DNA of 64,000 bases from Platerodrilus igneus (Eukaryota; Arthropoda; Insecta; Coleoptera; Lycidae). The stretch lies in contig JARFIW010000500.1 of NCBI GenBank assembly GCA_036346225.1, forward strand, positions 2,046,001-2,110,000, in the 5' to 3' direction. A program made the translations under genes and the position numbers. Positions within the stretch are counted from its first letter, which is position 1, and every line of letters starts with the position of its first letter. This document shows positions 34,521-48,500 of the stretch, piece by piece. The notes below the pieces were generated by a model. The model was not told the origin of the DNA. It ran no database searches and was given only the letters and a program-made list of their open reading frames with translations.

Positions 34521-35308
34521 TGTTAATTTAAATAGTTCAAGGAGGAGCTACGAGTTGAATAGTAAATTGATAACAAGTAAGGTGGTAACGTACAGAGTTT
34601 TGTTATTGGTTGACAAGGTTGGTTCAAGATAAAATCCAGTCAAGTTTCTGGAGGGAATTTATAGCAACATTAATAAGACGGCCCAACGTCGGAGGAGATA
34701 ATTACAATCTCGTTTATTCATAGTAAATATTAAAATGGTCGTCCAAATGATGGAGCGCGAATAATTTAGAGTACATAGGAAATAATATAACAGCCCAACG
34801 AAGGGGCTCGGTAATTCCAGTAGTAGCATAGCAATATATATAAAACAGGCGGATTTCGACTGTGAAGATTTGATATTGTAAAGTAAATATCGGGCAGTAG
34901 TCAATTTGGGCAATTAGAAAACTCTATTAATCGATTCAAGCTTTCGAAAAATTTATTTTCTTCATCACGAAACCTATAATAAGAGAATTACAAAATTTCT
35001 TGATACATAAATTGCTTACTTACGATTATACAATCTATTTAATAAATAATTGGAACATAACAGATGTTAGGATATGCTGCCGAATAATAAAAGCATTCCA
35101 AACACAATAACTAGTTCATAAAATAATTAAACACAGTGACAAAATGATTAAATATTAGTAATAAAATAATTTAAAAGTTAGGTGACGAAAAAGATGATTA
35201 CTATGTAGCAACCTTTCACGTGAAGAGACCTGAAAAATGGCGATGTTATTTAAAATGCTTTCTTTTGAGAAGAATAGTTTTCCTGCGTTTTTATAAAGTC
35301 AGAAATAG
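34521..35308. other. gap, nothing recognised
   Basis: AT-rich; no gene, RNA or repeat can be supported. Confidence 0.4.
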
Positions 35309-36129
35309 TCAGTGTTCTGTAACCAGAAGTCTGGTCAGGTCTGTTAACAGTTGTAAGTATGCACTTTCAGATCTGCTACGATGGTACTAGATGCAGGCTG
35401 ACCACACAAATACTGTTCTTTTGTTGATGCTTTATATGAAACCTACTTAATTTTGTGTGATTGATAACCACGCCAGTGCTCTAGTTTTTTACGTGCAGTT
35501 ATTGTATGATAAATTACGGACTCTGGTTCTAAACATTCAAATATTAGTGCAAAATGTGATTACAGGATTGTTTTTCAAGTTACAATTAAGATAAACATAC
35601 ACGCACAGAGGCAATGTGGAAAATTTACTTACTACTAAAGTCAACAACTTATTTACTAATTATAAGTTAGAATAAGTATGGCATTTGGTTATCCATAAAA
35701 CTTACCTTCAGTTTCGAGTTTCGCTACTGCTTTTAGGATTTGTCCCAAAATGCATTTTGGTAAGTAGTACGGCTTTGTATTACTGTAAATATTATGTTTA
35801 ATTTTCTTCTTGTATTTATTTAAAGCTGAGAACATTATGTATGTATACTTGTACCTGTTATTTATGTTTTAAGATTTTGTGATTGGGAAATAATCCCTAA
35901 TTGATGTTTGTTTAAATTTTATGCATACTCTGGAGGAATGTTATGTTATATACGAGTTAACATTTTTGTTTACCTCATGTTTGTTAACTAAAGGTTTGTA
36001 ATAAACCCATTTCTTGAGGTTTCCTATTTTTTCTTTCAGTGACCGACACCACTCTACGATGTTTTCACCTAACACAGTATTAATTCTTTGGATTTCCCTT
36101 ATTTTGTTGCGGTATTTGGTGCGGGCCAT
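35309..36129 (-). CDS. possible small three-exon host gene of unknown function
   Basis: Exon 1 (36129-35974) starts AAAATGGCC and encodes MARTKYRNKIREIQRINTVL and on to LVNKHE before GAG|GTAAAC. A second stretch (35772-35706) encodes YYLPKCILGQILKAVAKLET and ends G|GTAAGT. A third (35340-35309) after TTAACAG gives DLTRLLVTEH and a stop. With an acceptor at AAAG|CCG the three join in phase to 84 residues, basic at the N-terminus and probably helical. I do not recognise the family. The weak second acceptor and the lack of a known homologue keep confidence low. The gene would begin just after the TAF10 poly(A) signal, on the same strand. Confidence 0.35.
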
Positions 36130-36241
36130 TTTTTTGTTGCTTACATTGCTTTCTTGCTTGTCTGCATAGATTACTGTAACAATTCTATATGAATGTGTTA
36201 ATTTAAATTTAACATAAACAGTTTACTATGATATATTAGAG

Positions 36242-36247
36242 TTTATT
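36242..36247 (-). terminator. polyadenylation signal of TAF10
   Basis: AATAAA on the minus strand, about 180 bp after the TAF10 stop codon, is the first canonical signal downstream. Confidence 0.6.
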
Positions 36248-36425
36248 GAATATATTATATAAGCATTAATTACAGTTAAATACGTACTCTTAAATTTTAG
36301 ACTAGTTGAACAATGAGGTTCTGAATATTTATAAATAAAATAGTTTCTAAAAAAAATTATACACCAATAGGTATCCAATACATGCACTATAAAACTACAG
36401 TTGTCCTTAAATATTGACATGATTA

Positions 36426-36530
36426 CTATACATAATATTGTGGCTTTTTAATAGTAATTCCATACTCGGCCAGAGCAGGAGTTAAATCTTCCATTGTAAG
36501 AGTATAACGTCGATCCTTTGATGATTTGTT
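36426..36530 (-). CDS. TAF10: TAF10 exon 3 (C-terminus)
   Basis: Encodes [20 protein letters not shown], then [14 protein letters not shown] and TAG. The [12 protein letters not shown] block is the highly conserved last helix region of the TAF10 histone fold. The acceptor is TTATTTTTAG. Confidence 0.95.
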   Translation of the reverse strand, partial: NKSSKDRRYTLTMEDLTPALAEYGITIKKPQYYV

Positions 36531-39500
36531 CTAAAAATAAAAACAAGAACTAAATACAAACAAAACAACATTATTAATAAGAATACTTTTTACAACAAAA
36601 ATTAGTGAGGGACCTACTGTATGGACATCTGCGTGTCAGCGGAATGCAACAGATGAGGTACATCATTATAATTAAATATAAATAAAAATGTAAAAAACGC
36701 AGTCCTACTTTAATTACAGAAGACATTATTGTACTATTTCTCACGATATTATACATCCTTGCCTAAACATCTTTCAAAGCAATTCAATTTGGAATGCAAT
36801 AAAATTAAAGCTCTGCCCTCCAAGTAGCACAAAATTTATATGCAAAATAACAGGAAATAATACATTCACAAAATTATATACATAAAGTGTGTAATCACAG
36901 CTATATTGCAAGCATTTGAAGGTGTAATTTAAGAACAGGGGATATATTAAGCTACATTGCATTGAATACTTTTGTTTTTCCAGCATTGTAAACAGTATAA
37001 TGCTTAAATGAGTCCATTCTGTACACAAACTTTATACTGATAACGTGTATTTTTCCACAATTTATAGTCTCAGGTTAATACCTTATTGTCTAATTCAGTA
37101 AACGTTTGAATGCATGAAAAATATCAATAATATTTTCACGATTATTCTTTTATCTAAATTGCAATTGAAATAGCAAAATAATTATTTTGTGAAAATAGTG
37201 CGTTACATGACTCACGTGTTGTTCTTCTTTCATTATTATTCGTTTTTACAGTTTTAAATTAATTATTGTAAATATAAAACAGCTTTTTTCAAAATTAAAA
37301 GAATTGGTTAAACGCATTAAGGGTTAATAACTATCTCATAAATAACACAAATACCTACTCAAATTCGACTTCCTATTTTTAGTTATTAAAAATGCTTCGA
37401 AATAAACACCTTAAGCCTCCAAACCCACTCAAGCGATGTTATATGTTATGACTTATTTTGAATGAGAGCATAATAATAAAAGTTAATTCAGGTTAGAAAT
37501 GTGTTGTATTGCACAAAAGGAAATATACGAAATGCAATAAATACAATGAAACATTTCTTCAGCGAACTTCTGAAGCATGTGCGGTTAGCCTTAGGACTTT
37601 AACTAGGATTAACAAAGGAGTCACAAGCTGGAAAATAAAATTATCCAATTATTCATCAGGCAGAAAAAGTAATCGAACAAAAAATTGATCTTGCAATGTC
37701 AATGATTTTATAAAATTATGAAATGCACTTCTAGTCTAATATTATGAAATTAAAATTTACATTAAACACCTTCTTATAAGTTTTATATTTTTAGAACTCG
37801 TGTAACTGTAGAAATACTAATAAAGCTTATTACTGCCAAAATATGTAATTTCAGCTGGACTAGTTTAAAAAAATTTACATAAAACAAGATTTTCATGTAA
37901 AGTATATTAAGGAAAATGGGGACTGTCGAACAACCATACGTAGCTACTGCATGAATAAAATTCCCAAGGGATAATCAATCCAATAAGGAAATGCAGCTTT
38001 ATGACCATGTTTTTCTAGATGAAACTTAGATTCGCAAATGGCGCAGCTGGAGTAATTCTCTCTTGAGGTAAATTTCCAATAATAGTATTGGAAAGGTTTG
38101 GTTTCGCCTTAAAACATGCTACACATTGTCTAACTACCTTACGACCCAAGTCCTTTCCTGCAATCAGTCAATACCTCAGACGCACTATATACAATAAAGT
38201 TTGACCACCTGTATGTAATGACTTTGGGTGTTTATACTCAAATATTAACTTTGATAACGAATGCTTTGAACACAATGAGATATGATGCTTTAGATCCTCG
38301 GGAAGATTTGAATTATCTAATCTTCCAAATATACAATGTCTCTCACTTCTTGTTAATGGCTTAATATTTTTAATTTTAGTTCTGCAATTCGTATCGAAAT
38401 GAAAGCAATAAGCAACGCTGCGAATTAATCTATTGAAATTAGTGTCATTATTAGTTAAACATGCATTTTTTAAGACAATTCCGGTAAAAATGTTGTTTCG
38501 ATGCCAAATTTTGACCAACACTACATTTTGTTGAAGAAAGGAAGGACCTTCCCACTACACCCTTAAACTTGGTAACACTACGGGATTAATTCCATACGTC
38601 AGTAAATCAGCAGGGTGCTCTTGAGACCTAACGTGCTTCCATTTGCCATTCTCTGTTAACCTTTGTATAGTTGCTATACAATTAGCTACAAATTGCTTTG
38701 ATAAATTTAATTGTGTTTTCAACCAACCTAAAACTATGATTGAATCACACCATAAATATATTTTCTCTGGCTTTAAAGTGAGGTTGTGATAGGAAAGTAT
38801 AAAGAAAGAGCCAGGAACATTTGAAAGTTGAAATGGATAAGCTAGCATTAAACATAATAGGGATTAGTGAAGTTCAGTGGCCAGAGATGGGGGATTTTTG
38901 CAGAGGAGACTTTAGGGTACTTCATACAGGATCAGAGAAAGGAAATTCGGGTGTGGGGATAGTTATGAGAAAAAATATAGGACACTGTGTAAAAAACCAC
39001 CTACAAAAGAACGAAAGAGTATCCATGATTAGATTAAAGTCTAAACTGGTAAATACAGTAATAATACAAGTTCACATGCCCACCTCTAGCTACAGCGAGG
39101 AGGAGGTAGAAGCGATCTACAAAGATATTGAAGACATACTAAGATGCGTAAAAGGACATGAAAATTTAATAATTGTGGGGGATTTTAATGCAGTGGTAGA
39201 CGAGGACATGGAAGAAGCGGTAGTAGGTTTATTTGGATTAAGCACGAGAAACGACAGGGGAGATAGGATGGTGGAATTCTACCGCAAAAACAATTTAACC
39301 ATCACAACCACATTATTTCAACATCATGCTAGAAGACAATACTCGTGGAAGATGCCAAGAGATATAGGATTACATTCTTGTTAGACAACGGTTTAGAAAT
39401 CAAGTAAAAGACTGTAGAAGTTACCCAGAAGCAGATATCGACACTGACCACAATATCGTAATTATGAAGGTCGCACTTAAAATTAAAAATCTGAAAAAAA

Positions 39501-42500
39501 GGAAGAATTACAATTTTACAAATATACAAATGGTCATTATAAGTACAAGAAAAGTGGGACTATAATGTGCATTCCCTGTACTGCAGCCAATCTTCGGCAC
39601 TGCCATTATAAGGACCAAGACATACTAAACACATAGTCTTCTTCTTCTCAAGAAGAGAATTCTTCCACTTCTAAAACATTTTTTTTGGATAAGTTTCTTG
39701 GCTTTCTTAGGTTTTTTAGTATTTAAAATAATTCCCTTTGCCACAGAGGCCATTTTCTTATTATATTGGATCTGCAGCAGATATCTTTCTGTGGTATCTG
39801 TAAGTACGCCCATTTGACCTTTTTGTCTTAAAAAGTTTTTGGTTTGAAGAAGTCGGCTTTAGGCAAAGCCCGAATCTCTTCCAGAGTAAGTGTAATTTTA
39901 GCAAGAGGAGTAGCTGGCTGCATAAGTTTTGATGTGGAAGGTTGAGGAGAGCTTGCTCTGTATATACTCATTGAAGGAACAGTAACCGATGGATGCAAGC
40001 GGGATGTAGATGTTCTTGCTGTAGAATGCGGAGACATTTTTTTCGTTTGATGTTGGTTGGTAATGGTTTCTGTCGGTCTATCAGTTACATTACTTGGTAA
40101 AAATTCATCTTCAGTAAAAATGCTTCTATTAAAAGGCCATATAGCAGAGCACCTAAACCCAGTAGTTATGTTAAGGCCAAAGGCGAATCTGCTTTTACAA
40201 TTGCAGGGATATGGTAAACTGTCATTCATTTACCAGGATTCATTTTCATCCACTGATCACGTTCATTGTAATAAAATCTTTTAAATGGACCAAATACTCC
40301 ACAGTCTAGGACCTGCAGCTTGTGCGATGTATGTGGAGGAAATGATAGCAATGTTATCAAGTTTTGTTTGCAAAACTACACTAAAGGTATAAACAAGTGG
40401 TAACCGTGGTTGTCTAAAATAAGTAATAAAATCCAAAAACAGAGAGTACTTTTGGTAAAAATAATATAATATTATTTTTACACGAAAGTATTCTCTGTTT
40501 TTGGATTTTATTGGAAAAATTCGTTCACACAGCCAATAAGTTGGCAACTTGTGGTAAAATAAGTAAAACCCTGTTCTACCCACTTGGTTTTGCGTGTTCA
40601 GCAAAATGTTTTATAAACAGTAAAAAGTTCTCCTCCTGCATCCAACCACTTTTGTTATCAGTGCCTATACAACCTGAGGGGGTCATCTCTAACAGTGATT
40701 TTGGTATCTTAAGAGAGGAAAACAAACATTGGTGGTATGCTTTTACCTAGTGCGTTCACAGCCAAAAACAGTCTGACTAATGTGCCTCTTTCTTGAGAAA
40801 CTATTATAATGTAAACTTGTTTGCCACCTTTCATGGCACGAATCTTAGTTGGTGTTTGAACAGTGGTGCATCCAGCTTCATCGACATATATTTTCTGCAG
40901 TGAAATGGTGTCTTTCTAGAAAGTCCGCATAATTATCAAAAAATTTACCTACATTGACTGGATCAAAATTCATTATCCTAGCAAGACTTGTAAATTCAGG
41001 TGTACGTATCGATAAAGTAAGATTTCGTTTTAAAAATGCAGTAAGCCAGTTTTCACTGACCTTTTGACGTATATCCCAGCTTTGGGGAACACAGTTATTT
41101 TGCTTCGCAAACTGATAAGCTAGTTTGCATAAAGCTTTAGTGGAAAACCTAAAATACAGCTTGGCAGATGTTTTGCAATAGTCATTCTTGCTCTTTTGTA
41201 AACACATTATAAGGACGATACGCAACTTGCAGAGTCTCATTACTCTTCTTAGCATTAACAAAACAAGATAGACTAATATGACACATATCGTACTGCCTAG
41301 CAATATCTTATTGAACAGTTTTCGTTAATCACTTTGTTCGCAGCTACTTCATATAATTTTTGAGGTATCGTCTCTTCTGGTCTTTTTTTACACTTTAAAC
41401 TTCTTAAATCTAATGAAAAGCAAACGCCTGTTGAAAAGTTGTTGCCACCATGCTTTACGGTAATGCCAGATTTTAGAAACTAATTTAGGAAATTTTTTTT
41501 AGAATTTCTATGTAAGTAGGTGTCAATTGTAACATGTTACAATTGACACCAGTCAACATATTTATAATTGGAGCCAATTGTTTCTAATCTAACCTAAAAA
41601 TTTTATTTTCAAAGCTACTCAGGTTTATAGGGCAACATGAGTTTGCAATTTAAGAAAGAATAATATCGTTTAAAAATGAGTAAACTTAAAACTACTATAA
41701 TAATATTAATTAAATTACTTACTTTGTAATTCACAAAACATATTTACCTCCACTCGGTATATGCTTTCACATTCACAGAAAAATTTTATATGAAGTACGA
41801 AATTTGTTGTATAAACCTGTTATATGTAAAAAGTTTTAATCTTTACTAGCAGATGGCTTAAAATGCAAAAGTTACAATTGACACATGTTACAATTAATAC
41901 GGGTCTCCCATGCTTTAAAATAACGATACAGCATACAGAGTACATATGGTATTTCAAATCAAACTAGTAACTTAAATAAAACAGAAATCAAGCTGTGAAT
42001 AAGGTTCGAAACTATAACACAAGAAAATATTTTTAAATTAAAGTATTTAGAGTTACGTAAAAATCTTTTCAAACATATTACCTTGGAGTACTGATTGTTC
42101 GTAGAATTACAGGTACGCATCTTACAGTGCTGTAGAGCATCATTAGCAATATCTGATATAAACTTTTGTGCTGCAATAGACATTAGGCGTACTAGTCTGG
42201 GATCTCGTGGATCAAATCCTGAAGTACGTAAGAAGTGTGCAGTCACTGCATCAGGTATCTGCAACAAATATTTAAGTAAATCCATTGTAATGATGTCAAT
42301 ATTACAATGTTTGTTTGATTAATGAATGTAATCTGCACCACACCATTGGGACATTAGGTACAAAAGCTGCCGATACCAATCATTATAAATTTCATCTAAT
42401 GGTGCAACAAATACAAGTAAGTACCTATTTCAAATACATAAACAAAAACACTTCATTAACATATTCCTTGTCGACAAGATTTTTGACATTGTCTATGAGA

Positions 42501-45500
42501 CGGGTCAATCTAACATAGAAATCGTGAATTCACATCATGTGCCATTTGTATGGGTGATGGGTGGTCACGCATTAGATGTTAAACAGCAGAGCATCATGCA
42601 AACAGCGCATGGGCATCCTCGTGTTAAATTTCCAATGTATAATAACTAACATCCCGGGAATGTAAATTGATATATAAAACAAATTATTCAAAGTGTAAGC
42701 AGTAATAAGCTGCTGCTATTTTGTCCTAACTTTTGCCCCTTTGAAGTGGAAAATTTAAAAATGACATATTTTTAACTGAACAACTGTTACTGTAAAGAAA
42801 GAGTAAGGGCAACCCAAATGGAACCAAAAAAATTATCTGGAAGTGAATTTCAGAAACAGAAAAAAGAATAAAGAATGCTAAAATTTGAAAAATGGCTTGT
42901 AATGTGTTGTATTATGCTAACAATAAATTAGATATGAAAGAGAGACAACTAACCTTGAACAGACAAACTTACTATTGAAGTAACTTATATGATTTTAATT
43001 TCATGTAGAATAGTGTCTAAAAACAAGATATGCAATTAAATCCGTATTTGTATTGGCATCATTAACTGAAAACGACAAACATAATCATTATATTTCTGTT
43101 AAATACATATTGGAAGTCAAATTAAGGGTTGCAAATTATTTTAAACTACAAGAATATAAACAAACCAATTATGTTATAGATCACCAAATTCTAACCTAGA
43201 TCAATGTATAGAAGACTTAGAAGAACATATTATTAATTTAGATAATTATAATATTAAGATTCTCATTGGGGACATAAATATAGATATATTAAATACCAAC
43301 ACGGCATTATACATGCGATACGTAGCGATGCTACATGCACTTGGATACACATCTCAAATAAATGCCCCAACGAGGATAACAAACAATACAAGAACCTACT
43401 TAGATCACATTTTCATAAAACATCAATCGCCCCAAAACAAAATACAGTTATATCCAATCATATTACACACTAGCATTACGGATCACTATATTTATTTAGA
43501 CATGAAACTTACAGAAAAGGAAAAGATACAACTGCTCCAGAAAATAAAACAACTAGAATATTAGATAAAACTAAATTTGATGAACTTATCAGTAAACAAA
43601 AATGAGAAAAGTACTAAATGCAAATGATCCTCAAATTGCATATCAACTATTTATTGATACATTCACATGCTTATATAACAAAAGTTTAATTATAAGACAG
43701 CAAACTAAAACATTAAAAAAAACTAACTCCCTGAATTACAAATGCCCTAATCACCTCCATAATCATAAAATTTCATAGTGGAAACATGTCATGTTTTTAA
43801 GTAAACTTTAGGATGATGGAACTCATTAAATGCACCTCAAATATAGGCTTTAAGAAGTTAATTTAATAAATTCCATGCAATATGTCATAATTTTTAATAG
43901 ACGTAGTGTCAATTACGACAAAAGTAAACCACAGACGTACTTTAATACAATGTAAAAAATCAGACGCTGTGCAATGAAAATACATAAGTGTAGAATTACA
44001 AAGACGGCATACACTTTTCATACAATAGACTACAATATAATTATTTTAGATGGCTTCAGACAAAGAAATAAAATATACACTTAAGTAAGTTACCTGGTAA
44101 CACGTACTTCCAATGTGTCATTTGTTATAAATTCAATAGTAAGACTAGGGGTAATCCACCGACAACATACGAAGTAAAATGAAAGGACAATAATTATATG
44201 CAATTGAGATCTGATTTTAGTTTTTGGGGAACCAGTAATAAGTTAACATCAAAAGACGTGTGAATAGACAAGGGCAGACTTGGCCGTGTGGAGGAGGGTT
44301 CATATGAAGTTTAGTTAGTTGTAATGTTGCATGTAACGCAGCTGCAAGGAACACTACAAGTGTATGTCTCACCGAGATAACAGAACCGTGACACAATATT
44401 ATATGTGAACATACTCTCGCATGGGATGACGTATTTTCCACGCATCTGAGTGTGGAGTTATTATGGCCATTTGAAAGAGGTGGAAATTTGGGTAGTTCAA
44501 GTTCATCTCGCCATTAAGTTGGAATTTTGGGTTGTGTTGTACCTGTCGTTAGAAAAATGGAAAAAATACTAATGGTTGTTGGAAATCTTGGCGTTAAAAA
44601 AAAGTGAGTACTCATGAACTTTGATGTAACGTTTTAAAAACAATGTTATGAATTTTTGAATGTCAATTGTGTGTACTTTGGCAATAAGACATTTATTAAG
44701 CGAAAATAATTATTTGGTTGGAATAAGTAGTGATTTAAAACATAAGATTTTTTAGTGAAATTTAGGGTAGCAAAAGTATAAAATTTAGTAATTTTGAAAT
44801 GGGCAATGAAGATACAGAAAAAGATGGATTTTAACTGTCTTTTTTAATGACATTTTCAATAATTTGGGATTTATGAATGTCTTATAATTAAATATGACAG
44901 CAAGAAAAATTTGGAGTAGCAAATAAATTATTGATGGCTTAGATTTAATGTTTATTTTCTTTAGGATATTTTTACTTTATCAGTATCTGACTAGAGGATG
45001 CTGTTATATATTATGCTACAATAATTATTATTATCACGTTTACAGTATTGCACCACCGCCAGAGCCTTGACGTGTAACGACGTGTCATGAGCTCGCGAAG
45101 CGGTTGCTTGATTTACTGTTCTGTTGTATTATAATTATATAATAAATCTCAAACAAAGTCAATTTAGATTATTACTTATTTTAGCAATCGTAAATTGAAC
45201 CAGTAAGACACCACCAAAACATTACATGGTGAAAATATCGAAAAGCGGTCTTACACTTAATAAATCTAAATCATAATTTTGTCAGCCAAAAATTAAATTT
45301 CTTGGGCATATTATATCGTCTAAGGGTAAAGCTCCAAACGCTGAAAAAATCAATGCTATAATTAGCATGAATCAACCCAAAAATAAAAAGGGTCTGCAAA
45401 GATTCCTTGGTATGATTGTATATTAGGCTAAATTTATCCCAAATCTATCCCAAGAAACTGTTCCACTTAGACATTTACTCAGTAAAAAGTGGTTTGTTTT

Positions 45501-48500
45501 AATAAATTAAAAGAATTGGTAACAACTGCCCCCGTACTATCATTTTTTTGATAATGGTTTTGGTGCAGTAATCCAACAAAACAAGCATGCTATAGAGTAT
45601 GCATCTGTTTCTCTTACCGAGACACAGCAGCGTTACAATCACATTGAGAAGGAACTCCTTGCAGTTGTGTTTGGCTGCGAGTGTTTTCACTTTTATCTGT
45701 TTGGAAGGAAGTTTGTTGTGCAAACAGATCATAGACCGCTAATTGGGTTGCTGAAAAAACCTATTGACGAACTCTCTTCTAGGATTCAAAGATTGTCAAT
45801 TAGGTTACTGCGATATCAGTTCGATTTAGTTTATGTTCCAGGAAAGCAACTGCAAATTGCGGACACTTTAAGTCGGGATCCGATAAAACAAATCTATCCT
45901 GCAAAATTTCTGGAAAATAATTTGATGGTTTATTGTGTCATATCAACCAATAAAACCAAAGAGGATTTGCTTAAAAAATCTATAAAGGAAGACCCAGTTC
46001 TTTCCAAAATTGTATTTTATTGTATGAATGGTTGGCCCAACCATAAAAGCTCAATAAATTCTAGTGTGAAACCCTATTGGGATATAAAAAAATTCTTGTA
46101 TGTACATAAGGAGATATTTTTCAAAAATAGACTTGTTATACCCCAGAACCTCAGGTGTGAATTCATTGAGCTTCTGCATAAATCACACCAAGGTGTAGTC
46201 GCTACAAAAAATCTTGCTCAACAAGCTATATTTTGGCCAGGTATAACCTGTGACATAGAAACAGCCGTTTTAAACTGTATAATATGTCAACAGTACTCTC
46301 GAAGTAACCCCAGAGAACCATTGACTCCCCACAAAATTCCTAAATTACCATGACAAAATATAGGGATTGACTTTAAATCTTTGGGTACTCTAGACTTTAT
46401 AGTTGTTATTGACTATTACAGCAAATTTATTGAAGTCAACAAAATAGTAAACAAAACAGCAAGTAGCATTATATCTACGCTAAAAAATATTTTTAGCATA
46501 AACGGAATACCCCAAATAATCTTTTCAGATAATGGCCCTCCATTTAACTCAAAAGAGTTTTAAGACTTCTCTAGCAAATATAATATTGAGTTGAAAACAT
46601 CCAGTCCACATTTTCATCGTTCTAATGGAATGATTGAGAGAGCAGTTCAGACTGCAAAGAGCTTATTAACTAAAGCTCATTAAACAAACTATAACTATAA
46701 CATTACTGCAAAACATGACTTGCCCTCGCTCAGTTCAATGTTAATAGGTAGACGCTTAAGAACGACACTACCTGTCACTAATAAAATCTTAAAGCCTAGC
46801 TTTTCTACAAGCGGCTTACAAAAGCTATTGAAAAACAGGCAAATTAAACAAAAGAAATATTTTGATCAGCATACGAGAAAATTAACACCACTAAAGCTGA
46901 ACCAAAAAATTCTTGTTCAAGAAAATACTAGAGTTTAGAAACCAGGTGTTGTACGATCCGAGTGGGGTCCTAATGATTATCATGTTTTAATAGACGATGC
47001 AATGTATCGCCGAAAAAGGCAACAACTTAGACCGTTGAGAGCACCATCTTTAGAAAATGCTCAGGATCAACCAAAAGTAGATTCTCAAGATGACACTCCA
47101 CCTAAAAGGTGGAGGTAATCCAAAAAAATGTAACTCTTAATCCTCGTATTCATTGCTCTACTCCTGTACCAAACATAAGCACCACTCGTAGTGGCCGAAT
47201 TGTTAAAGTGCCTGTCAAGTTAGACCTATAAGTGTGTTTACATGAATTGTTCTTATTTTTATTTTTTCTCAAAAAAAAGGGACATGTTATATATTATGCT
47301 ACAATAATTATTATGATCAATGTTTGTTTACTTCTAAGAAAACTGTTATTCTTTAATAATTATTATTATCACGTTTATGGTATTGCCGCCACCGCCAGAG
47401 TCTTGACGTGTAACGACGTAAGTCATGAGCTCGCGAAGCGGCTGCTTGATTTACTATTCTGTTGTATTATAATTAAATAATATATCTCAAACAAAGTCAA
47501 TTTAGATTATTACTTATTTTAGCAATCGTAAATTGAACCAGTAAGACACCACCAAAACATTACAAATGCGATCGGAAAGTTCAAAATAAGAGAGTGGGGA
47601 ACATTTTGCGAGTCGGAGCGTAAAATGTTAGAAGCAAGAAGGTAAGCTAGAGAACCTAAAAATCGAAATGAATAGCTTATCACTAGACATAGTAGGGATC
47701 AGCGAAGTTCGGTGGCCAGAGGCGGGGGACTTTTGGAGTGGAGACTTCAGGGTAATTCATACGGGATCAGAGGAAGGAAATTCGGGTGTGGGGATAGTTA
47801 TGTGGAAAAAGACAGGATACTGTGTAGAAAATTACTTACAAAAGAACAAAAGAGTATTCATGGTTAGATTAGAATCTAAACCGGTAAACACAGTAATAAT
47901 ACAAGTATACATGTCCACCTCTAGCTACAGTGACAAAGAGGTAGCAGCGATCTACAGAGATATCAAAGACATATTATCATATGTAAAAGACATGAAAATT
48001 TAATAATTATAGGAGATTTTAATGCAGTGCTAGGTGAGGGTAGGGAAGGAGCAGTAGTGGGTATATTTTGTTTAGGCAGGAGAAACGACAGGGGAAATAG
48101 GCTGGTAGAATTTTGCGACAAGAATCATTTAATCATTACAAACACATCAACAACATGTTAGAAGACGATATACGTGGAAAATGCCAGGAGATATAGGAAG
48201 ATATCACATAAGTTACATTCTTGTTAGACAACGGTTTAGGAATCAAGTAAAAGACTGTAGAAGCTAACCAGAAGCAGATATAGACACTGACCACAACATC
48301 GTAATTATGAAGGCCGCTCTTAAATTTAAAAATTTGAAAAAAAGAAACAGAAAAAGGCACTTTGACTTAGAGAAACTAAAAGGTAAAGATATTCAACAAA
48401 GATTCGAAAAAAAATCAAATGAATTGCTGAAAGATATCGGGAAAATATCTGATACTAAGGAAGTAGAAACAGAATGGCATTACATTAAATCCAGCCTAGA

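Larger units (their letters stand above)
45002..47564 (+). mobile_element. gypsy retrotransposon with both LTRs, internally deleted
   Basis: Two direct repeats bound the element, both beginning TGTTATATATTATGCTACAA and ending CCACCAAAACATTACA. A TGGTGAAA primer-binding start follows the left LTR. The flanks GATGC and AATGC suggest a 5-bp target duplication with one change. The left LTR leads almost directly into the end of RT, so gag, protease and most of RT are lost and the copy is non-autonomous. Confidence 0.9.

Noticed and set aside
34659..34913. hydrophobic 84-residue minus-strand frame
   Set aside because: No family resemblance, no splice or promoter context; typical of random AT-rich frames.
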